Source: JBCCRH01 sp039208045 (lineage in GTDB: Bacteria; Bacteroidota; Bacteroidia; Chitinophagales; Saprospiraceae). Taken from it: a DNA stretch of 21,263 nucleotides. A program made the position numbers and the translations under genes. This document shows positions 16,351 through 21,263 of the stretch, piece after piece (position 1 is the stretch's first letter; the number at the start of each line of letters is the position of its first letter). The notes under the pieces are model-generated. The model was not told the DNA's origin, made no database searches, and saw only the letters and a program-made list of their open reading frames with translations. The DNA is taken from positions 1 to 21,263 of the forward strand of contig JBCCRH010000048.1 of NCBI GenBank assembly GCA_039208045.1. Reading direction: 5' to 3'.

Positions 16351-17811
16351 CTAGCTCGCCCAAAATGGTATATACTTTGCGTGTTTTTTTGATTTGTTAT
16401 TTGGATCAGAGTCCTTGATTAATCCTGCCTTAACGGAGTCGTAAATTATCCTTGAAGCTGTGGTATAATTCTTTTCTGATATGTTCAATCGCTTTCTCAA
16501 AGAGCTGTTGGTCATATAGTCTCCTCCACCAACATACTTTAAAGAACAATGCTGATAGCAGGCCCGCTGCTTATCGAGTTTATTCATTTGTTTCCATGCC
16601 TTAGGGGCAAACAAAGTGGCTCTAGTGTAGCTACCTCCATCCATAAATGCTGGAGCGGGTAATTGAAAAACCTCACAAGCATTAATTACCTTGTCAATAC
16701 CGCTTCCTCTTTCTTCACAAAAATTAAGCCTCCTCATAAAAAAGGCTAATTTCTCATTTCTTGACTGAGGATGATGGTCTATGAATCTTAAGGGGTTTAT
16801 TATTGGCTTTCCTGGATTGCTTATCTCTATTCTATCTCTGTATATCTCAATCATGGGACTTGTACCGCTCAGCGTGAAGTCTTGGTGAATTAATGCATTT
16901 GCAATAAGTTCCCTCAGCGCAATCTCCGGATATAGTTTTACTTCCTGTCGGAGTGCTTTTTTTATAATCTCGTTGGTTGGAATTAAGGCATCTATAAAGT
17001 TTAGCAGTGGATTGAAAGCAACAGCATAACCTCTTCTACCCGTATACTCTTTTTTGGTCGACGTTTTATCTCTACCATCGTAAGCAATCAATCGGACTGA
17101 TTTCCTAGTTAACGCGTCAAATTTTCCCAAGTCCTTTGCAAATAAGATAGCTCCTAAGTTGGTAATACTAAGCCTTGGTCCATTTCTTACGATGAGCTTC
17201 TCTTCCACAAATCGGTCAATCATATAATCTAATCGGGTAGGAATTGGAAGACCTAACAACTCGAAATAAGTTTCGAAGCTCAAAATAGAGTTGATCTCTC
17301 TGGGGGCTATCCCAGCTAGAGCAATTTGCGATTCGAAGGTTTCATTTGGGTTATTTTGCCATATTTTTCTTTCTTTATCGGGGAATTCGTTTAGCTTTCT
17401 CGTGATACTTCCAATTCGGATAAATGATTCATTCATAAACTTGACAGGTTGATTATTCGCTGATGGAATTTGGATAATCGATACTTTATTAACTCCTCTG
17501 TAAAAGTCATATACTCTGAAATCTATTTTAGGGCGTAACCTTTGAATCACCCAATTCTCAAGTTCTTCATTTCCCTTTTTTTGTTCTCCAAAATGTTTCT
17601 GTGTGCCGACTATATTGCCAGTCATGTCCTCAATTCCAAAAATCAGGTAGCCATAGGGCTGCTGATGTAAACAGGCACTATTCGATATGGCTGAGATCCT
17701 TTTTCCAATTCCCTCAGGTTTCATATTATTCACCTTAAATTCCACCCATTGATTTTCTTTAGGTAGACCTCTAAGATGATCTAAAAGAATATTTAATTCT
17801 TGCTCATGCAT
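16351..17811 (-). CDS. AlbA_2 (Schlafen-like) protein with HATPase-type domain
   Basis: 486 aa, cytoplasmic. The N-terminal AlbA_2 domain (about 15-145) carries WVEFKVN (Glu24, Phe25, Lys26), GYLIFGIED and SFIRIGSITRKL. The middle has a GHKL-type ATP-binding half with the N-box ELIANALIHQDF (301-312), EIYRDRIEISNPG and RGSGIDKVI. A winged-helix-like end is seen from about 410 (SLRKRLNISEKNYT). Proteins of this build are annotated as RecG-like or transcriptional regulators, and some take part in phage defence; nothing here decides between them. It is convergent with the T9SS gene and divergent from the LacI gene, with no partner gene. Confidence 0.85.
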   Translation of the reverse strand: MHEQELNILLDHLRGLPKENQWVEFKVNNMKPEGIGKRISAISNSACLHQQPYGYLIFGIEDMTGNIVGTQKHFGEQKKGNEELENWVIQRLRPKIDFRVYDFYRGVNKVSIIQIPSANNQPVKFMNESFIRIGSITRKLNEFPDKERKIWQNNPNETFESQIALAGIAPREINSILSFETYFELLGLPIPTRLDYMIDRFVEEKLIVRNGPRLSITNLGAILFAKDLGKFDALTRKSVRLIAYDGRDKTSTKKEYTGRRGYAVAFNPLLNFIDALIPTNEIIKKALRQEVKLYPEIALRELIANALIHQDFTLSGTSPMIEIYRDRIEISNPGKPIINPLRFIDHHPQSRNEKLAFFMRRLNFCEERGSGIDKVINACEVFQLPAPAFMDGGSYTRATLFAPKAWKQMNKLDKQRACYQHCSLKYVGGGDYMTNSSLRKRLNISEKNYTTASRIIYDSVKAGLIKDSDPNNKSKKHAKYIPFWAS

Positions 17812-18035
17812 TATTTGTTACATAAGATTACGTTGATTATCAGTTTCTTATGGGGGAATACTGATTTTTTATACATAAATGTAACATAAAATGATGATCT
17901 ATTCAATGGCTATCTTCTATTTTATGATTCAATAATTCCAGGTTTGTAAATCATAGCGTTGAATATCTATCAAAAGATATGCTACCCAAATTTTTAGAGA
18001 GGGCTATTGAATAAGCAAAAATAAATCAATATATT

Positions 18036-18051
18036 GTGCAACCGATTGCAC
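18036..18051. promoter_or_regulatory. LacI-family operator upstream of the repressor gene
   Basis: GTGCAACCGATTGCAC, a dyad centred on CG with seven of eight base pairs symmetric, matches the LacI/GalR operator form (TGCAA-N4-TTGCA). It ends seven bases before the ATG of the LacI gene at 18059, so autorepression is expected. The same 16 bases recur with one change at 19102-19117. The remaining gap 17812-18035 shows only AT-rich sequence. Confidence 0.8.
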
Positions 18052-18058
18052 TACGATT

Positions 18059-19084
18059 ATGGCAAAAGACAAAACAACCATCTACGATATCGCAAAGACC
18101 TTGCAAGTGACGCCCTCCACCGTATCCAGGGCCTTGAAGGATCATCCGCGTATCAGTGCAAAGACGAAGAAGGCTGTAAAGGAGATGGCTAGCCAGCTGA
18201 ATTATCAGCACAATAATGTAGCAGCCGCGCTGCGCAGTGGAAATACTTTTATCTTAGGTATTGTGCTACCTAAGGTCAATCGAACGTTTTTCTCTTCGGT
18301 TATCAAAGGAGTGGAGCAGCTGGTGAGTCAGGCGAATTATCGGGTGATGATTACGCAGTCGCACGACAATTTTAAGACGGAGCAGGCTAACATCCAGGCG
18401 CTTATCAATGCGCAAGTGGATGGGATTATTGCTTCTATTGCCAAAGAAACGACCCGCTATGAGCACTACCAGCGTGTGATTGATCAGCAGATACCGCTGA
18501 TTTTATTTGATCGGGTAATGGAGATTTCTAATGCTAGTACGGTAGTTATTGACGACTTTTTAGGAGCCTATGAGGCTGTCAGTCATTTGATTGAGCAAGG
18601 ATGCAGGCGTATTGTACATTTTACAGGGGTACAAAGCTTGAACATCTACAAGTATCGACTGCGCGGGTATCGAGAGGCGCTGGAAGATCATGGGATTGCT
18701 TTTGATCCTGCTTTGGTGATTGAGAGCGATATGCAGCTGGAGGATGGGAAGCAGGTAATGCAGCAATTGCTAGATGATGGAGTTGACTTGGATGCCATTT
18801 TTGCTTCTAGCGACCACTCCGCTATGGGGGCCATGCAGGTGCTCAAAGCGCAGAAAATCCGCATTCCTGAGGAAATCGCTATTGTTGGATTTGCAGATGA
18901 GCCGTTTACGGCATTTGTAGAGCCAGGCCTGAGCTCGGTGAACCAGAAAAGTGAAATGATGGGGCAAATTGCGGCCAAAATATTCTTGGAGCAAGTGCAA
19001 TTCAGCGGAGGGGAGTATACTCCTACGAAAACGGTACTAAAGCCGGAGCTGATTATCCGCGCTTCTTCGTTGAAGCGGCAGTGA
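18059..19084 (+). CDS. LacI/GalR-family transcriptional regulator
   Basis: 341 aa. The N-terminal helix-turn-helix (TTIYDIAKTLQVTPSTVSRALK, residues 6-27) and hinge helix (QHNNVAAALRSG) are typical of the family. The rest (about 62-335) is a periplasmic-binding-protein-like sensor domain that usually binds a sugar or sugar acid: ILGIVLPKVNRTFFSSVIKG, then VDGIIASIAKET, DRVMEISNASTVVID, AIVGFADEPFTAFVEPGL. It probably senses a breakdown product of the locus. Operators are at its own start, at the sigma gene and, weaker, at the receptor gene. Confidence 0.93.
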   Translation: MAKDKTTIYDIAKTLQVTPSTVSRALKDHPRISAKTKKAVKEMASQLNYQHNNVAAALRSGNTFILGIVLPKVNRTFFSSVIKGVEQLVSQANYRVMITQSHDNFKTEQANIQALINAQVDGIIASIAKETTRYEHYQRVIDQQIPLILFDRVMEISNASTVVIDDFLGAYEAVSHLIEQGCRRIVHFTGVQSLNIYKYRLRGYREALEDHGIAFDPALVIESDMQLEDGKQVMQQLLDDGVDLDAIFASSDHSAMGAMQVLKAQKIRIPEEIAIVGFADEPFTAFVEPGLSSVNQKSEMMGQIAAKIFLEQVQFSGGEYTPTKTVLKPELIIRASSLKRQ

Positions 19085-19101
19085 TATTTTTTTGACAATT
19101 T

Positions 19102-19117
19102 GTGCAACCGATTGCAT
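19102..19117. promoter_or_regulatory. LacI-family operator upstream of the sigma factor gene
   Basis: GTGCAACCGATTGCAT differs from the site at 18036-18051 only in its last base. It lies in the 54-base gap between the repressor gene and the sigma gene, 21 bases before the sigma ATG, so the sigma gene is likely transcribed from its own repressor-controlled promoter. Confidence 0.78.
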
Positions 19118-19138
19118 TATTAAACCAACCAAATAGCT

Positions 19139-19702
19139 ATGACCAATTCATCCATTGCAGCACCCCTACATACCGATGAGGTGTTATTGCAGCAAGTGCA
19201 TACCCGAAATGACAAACGGGCGTTCGAGCAGCTTTACCAGCGCTACTATACGCTGCTGTGCCGACAAGTACATCGATTGGTGTATGACGAATCAATAGCA
19301 GAGGAAATCGTCTCCAATGTATTTATCAAAATATGGCGAAACCGAGCTAAGCTTCGAGTAGACAAAAAAGTAAAAGCTTACCTCAAAACAGCCGTCCGCA
19401 ACCAGGCAATTGATCATTTGCGCAAGCAGGTAAAAAGTAGGCCCTTCAATGGGGAGATCACCCAAGACTACCGCTCTTCCTATGCACAACCCGATGAGCT
19501 GATGATCGGTCAAGAAATGCGTGCTAAAGTAGAAGCGGCTATACAGAGCCTCCCTACCCAAGGGCAGCACATTTTTCGGCTCAGCCGTGAAGAGGGGATG
19601 AAGTATAGAGAGATTGCTAGCTCCTTGAATATTTCCATCAAAACAGTAGAGACACACATGCGCCGCTCGCTGATTCACTTGCGGCAAAAAATTCTAGCCT
19701 AA
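19139..19702 (+). CDS. ECF RNA polymerase sigma factor, without an adjacent anti-sigma
   Basis: 187 aa. Region 2 (about 25-95) holds FEQLYQRYYTLLCRQVHRLV and AEEIVSNVFIKIWRNR, and region 4 (about 128-182) holds SLPTQGQHIFRLSREEGMKY, REIASSLNISIKTVETHM. This is the Bacteroidota-type ECF group. Such factors usually sit next to a FecR-like anti-sigma and a receptor; none is present here. The gene instead ends four bases before a secreted protein gene and has a repressor operator upstream. Target promoters cannot be named from the window. Confidence 0.93.
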   Translation: MTNSSIAAPLHTDEVLLQQVHTRNDKRAFEQLYQRYYTLLCRQVHRLVYDESIAEEIVSNVFIKIWRNRAKLRVDKKVKAYLKTAVRNQAIDHLRKQVKSRPFNGEITQDYRSSYAQPDELMIGQEMRAKVEAAIQSLPTQGQHIFRLSREEGMKYREIASSLNISIKTVETHMRRSLIHLRQKILA

Positions 19703-19706
19703 GCTT

Positions 19707-20942
19707 ATGATTAATAAACAATGGATGCTATTGGGTACTCTTCTATGCTTGGGGTATAGCACCACCTGGGCGCAAGTCGCTCCTACAAAAGAACGCATCT
19801 ACCAAGCAATTGAGCAAGCAGCACATTACGCACAAACAGTGCTTATTGACGAAAAGGGAGCCTCTCGCTGCGACTACGAAATGCTAAGTGGTGAATGGCT
19901 GGTTTACGAGCCAGCTTGGCATACTGGGCAAGTTATTTTTGGCCTGCTAGAGGCTTATAAGCTTACGCAAAATGAGGCGCTGCTCCAAAAGGCAGTGCAA
20001 GCAGGAGATTGGTGGGCGAGCTTGGCCATTGAGGATGATCCAAACTTGAAAGGCTTCTTAGCTGCCGTACATGGCGGGCCAGTGGGTGATCTGATCAATT
20101 TTACGACTATTGCAGACGGTACGCCCGGCTTATTCGAACTATCGAGGGTAAGTGGTAACCCCAAATACGCCAATGTTGCCACTCGTGCAGGTGAATGGGC
20201 TATGGAGCACCTGTTTATCCCTGAGCATGGCCTACTATATGACCTCATTGATGTAGAAACGGGAGCCATCTGGACAGACAAAAGTCCCCATTTTGAGCAG
20301 GCTACTCCGCTTACTATTGACCAAGTCGCCCGCCCCAATAATGAAGGCTTCCTCTTTGGTGATATGTACCGACATACCGGTAAGCAAGAGCACTTAGACT
20401 TTTTTATCACGCTGTGCAATAGCCTAGTGGAGAAACAAAGCGACAATGGCTTTTGGATGGATTACCACCCGAATAACATCAAAAAGCAAAAAATCCACCC
20501 CCGCTTCAATATATGGAATGCCGAAAGCCTGCTAGTTGGCTATGAGCTCACCAAAGACCGCCGCTACCTAGAAGCCGCCCTCAAAACTGCCCGCGCCGTA
20601 CAGGCGTGGCAGCGCAAAGACGGCCGTATCTACTACACCAATCGCCCCGACGGCACCTACGACCGCCGCTCCATCTGCGGCTCGGCAGTTGCTTTTGCAG
20701 GCCTCATCTGGCTACAGCTCCAAGCCCACGGCTATAATGAGTTCGATCAAAATATCGAGCGCTCTGTGCAGTTTATCCTTAATAATCAATTCCCAGCTGA
20801 TCACCCTGATCCCAACCTAAGAGGTGCCTTTTTGGAAACGTGGTCTAAGACTGTGGATGGAAAAGCTTGGCTTCGAGTACGTGATATTGCGACGGCCTTC
20901 GGCCTCCGCTTTTTGTGTGCGTATTATCGTAAAAATAGATAG
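19707..20942 (+). CDS. Secreted alpha/alpha-barrel protein, possible uronide or pectin enzyme
   Basis: 411 aa, signal peptide 1-22 (ends TTWA). The mature protein has repeated helical hairpins typical of six-hairpin glycosidase folds: GQVIFGLLEAYKLTQNEALL, NNEGFLFGDMYRHTGKQEHL, NAESLLVGYELTKDRRYLEA, CGSAVAFAGLIWLQLQ. Aromatic and acidic residues line these loops (WHTGQ, HGGPVGDL, DYHPNN). I could not find the RGNGW-type motif of GH88/GH105 unsaturated uronyl hydrolases, so a specific family is not assigned. It follows the sigma gene by four bases and may be co-translated. Given its neighbours, a role in breaking down the same polysaccharide is likely but inferred. Confidence 0.72.
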   Translation: MINKQWMLLGTLLCLGYSTTWAQVAPTKERIYQAIEQAAHYAQTVLIDEKGASRCDYEMLSGEWLVYEPAWHTGQVIFGLLEAYKLTQNEALLQKAVQAGDWWASLAIEDDPNLKGFLAAVHGGPVGDLINFTTIADGTPGLFELSRVSGNPKYANVATRAGEWAMEHLFIPEHGLLYDLIDVETGAIWTDKSPHFEQATPLTIDQVARPNNEGFLFGDMYRHTGKQEHLDFFITLCNSLVEKQSDNGFWMDYHPNNIKKQKIHPRFNIWNAESLLVGYELTKDRRYLEAALKTARAVQAWQRKDGRIYYTNRPDGTYDRRSICGSAVAFAGLIWLQLQAHGYNEFDQNIERSVQFILNNQFPADHPDPNLRGAFLETWSKTVDGKAWLRVRDIATAFGLRFLCAYYRKNR

Positions 20943-21056
20943 GCTGCCCAACAAAGTCGGGCGCAATTAGTAGCTACCAGACTAAGTTACAGACAGTTTG
21001 TCCTTCCAGGACACTATCCTCAAGAATATGTACGTAGAAGATTGAGTTATTGTCCA
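20941..21056 (+). repeat. Composite hairpin repeat, copy 2
   Basis: Begins within the stop codon of the preceding gene. AGGCTGCCC..GTCGGGCGC at 20941-20964 matches the reverse complement of 5661-5684 at 20 of 24 bases, all differences being in the loop. Then GACAGTTTGTCCTTCCAGGACA (20992-21013) occupies the place of the 5604-5632 hairpin, but with stem TGTCCT/AGGACA instead of TCCGAC/GTCGGA. It then continues to TGAGTTATTGTCC (21044-21056), which also has a counterpart (TGAGATATTGTCC) in copy 1. Pairing is kept while arm sequence changes. Confidence 0.7.
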
Positions 21057-21059
21057 ACT

Positions 21060-21263
21060 TGATCAGATTTGGCATGTAAAGATTGGAGCGAATTGTCCCA
21101 TGAGGACAAACTGTCTAGTGTGCCGGGCATGATGCTACACTACAGGGTGCGACAATTACAAAGGTAATAGTCGCACCCTGTAGTGTAGCATCATGCCCGG
21201 CACACTAGACAGTTTGTCCTCATGGGACAATTCGCTCCAATCTTTACATGCCAAATCTGATCA
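21060..21263. repeat. 204-base near-perfect palindrome at the window end
   Basis: Bases 21060-21161 and 21162-21263 are reverse complements, broken only at the two centre-most pairs and at 21154/21169. The centre includes ATTAC/GTAAT and the surrounding GGTGCGAC/GTCGCACC. Within each arm is a smaller hairpin (TTGTCC..GGACAA at 21093-21109 and 21214-21230) preceded or followed by GACAGTTT, the same module as in the composite repeat. The match runs exactly to the last base of the window, so the palindrome may be longer, or it may be a fold-back made by assembly. Confidence 0.85.

Noticed and set aside
16351..17811. Phage-defence system around the AlbA_2 protein
   Set aside because: It stands alone, with no nuclease, methylase or other defence partner beside it; the domain also occurs in ordinary regulators.

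Overview
The window reads as a Bacteroidota chromosome segment, most plausibly from the Saprospiraceae or a relative. The phylum call rests on a C-terminal type IX secretion (T9SS) sorting domain, a TonB receptor with an N-terminal CarboxypepD_reg-like domain, an ECF sigma factor of the Bacteroides-expansion type, and Bacteroidota-style lipoproteins and VapBC. The family is inference from overall character only. Both window edges fall in repeats (a nested hairpin at 1-80 and a 204-base palindrome at 21060-21263), so this may be a whole contig that stopped at repeats.

Layout. 1-640: non-coding, with a short array of 51-base hairpin units. 662-2647: a membrane-bound class III adenylate cyclase. 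2695-5330, all minus strand: a small antitoxin-like protein, two lipoproteins (WG-repeat and lipocalin-like) and a VapBC toxin-antitoxin pair. 5331-5807: 477 bases of modular intergenic repeats. 5808-11738, minus strand: a tight four-gene operon, in transcription order an exported enolase-superfamily acid-sugar dehydratase, a GH2 beta-glucuronidase-like enzyme, a GH28 enzyme with an altered active site, and a second GH28 enzyme. 11901-16262, plus strand, divergent from the operon: a TonB-dependent receptor and a secreted T9SS beta-helix protein. 16351-17811, minus: an AlbA_2/Schlafen-like ATPase-domain protein, apparently unrelated. 18059-20942, plus: a LacI-family repressor, an orphan ECF sigma factor and a secreted alpha/alpha-barrel protein. 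20943-21263: repeats.

How the genes work together. The central and right parts look like a uronate-rich (pectin-like or glucuronide-rich) polysaccharide utilisation locus. GH28 enzymes would cut galacturonosyl-type linkages, the GH2 enzyme with an NxK motif would remove terminal uronic acids, and the dehydratase would act on an acid sugar. The TonB receptor would import oligosaccharides and the T9SS protein would be displayed or secreted. The locus has no SusD partner. A 16-base operator (GTGCAACCGATTGCAC) lies just upstream of the LacI gene, recurs with one change upstream of the sigma factor, and has a weaker relative just upstream of the receptor. This suggests one repressor controls its own gene, the sigma factor and the receptor.

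The most unusual material is intergenic. Several hairpin-bearing repeat families recur with different arm sequences but preserved pairing, including a composite element of about 120-135 bases present at 5551-5684 (minus orientation) and 20941-21056 (plus orientation). No transposase, tRNA, rRNA or CRISPR array was seen.
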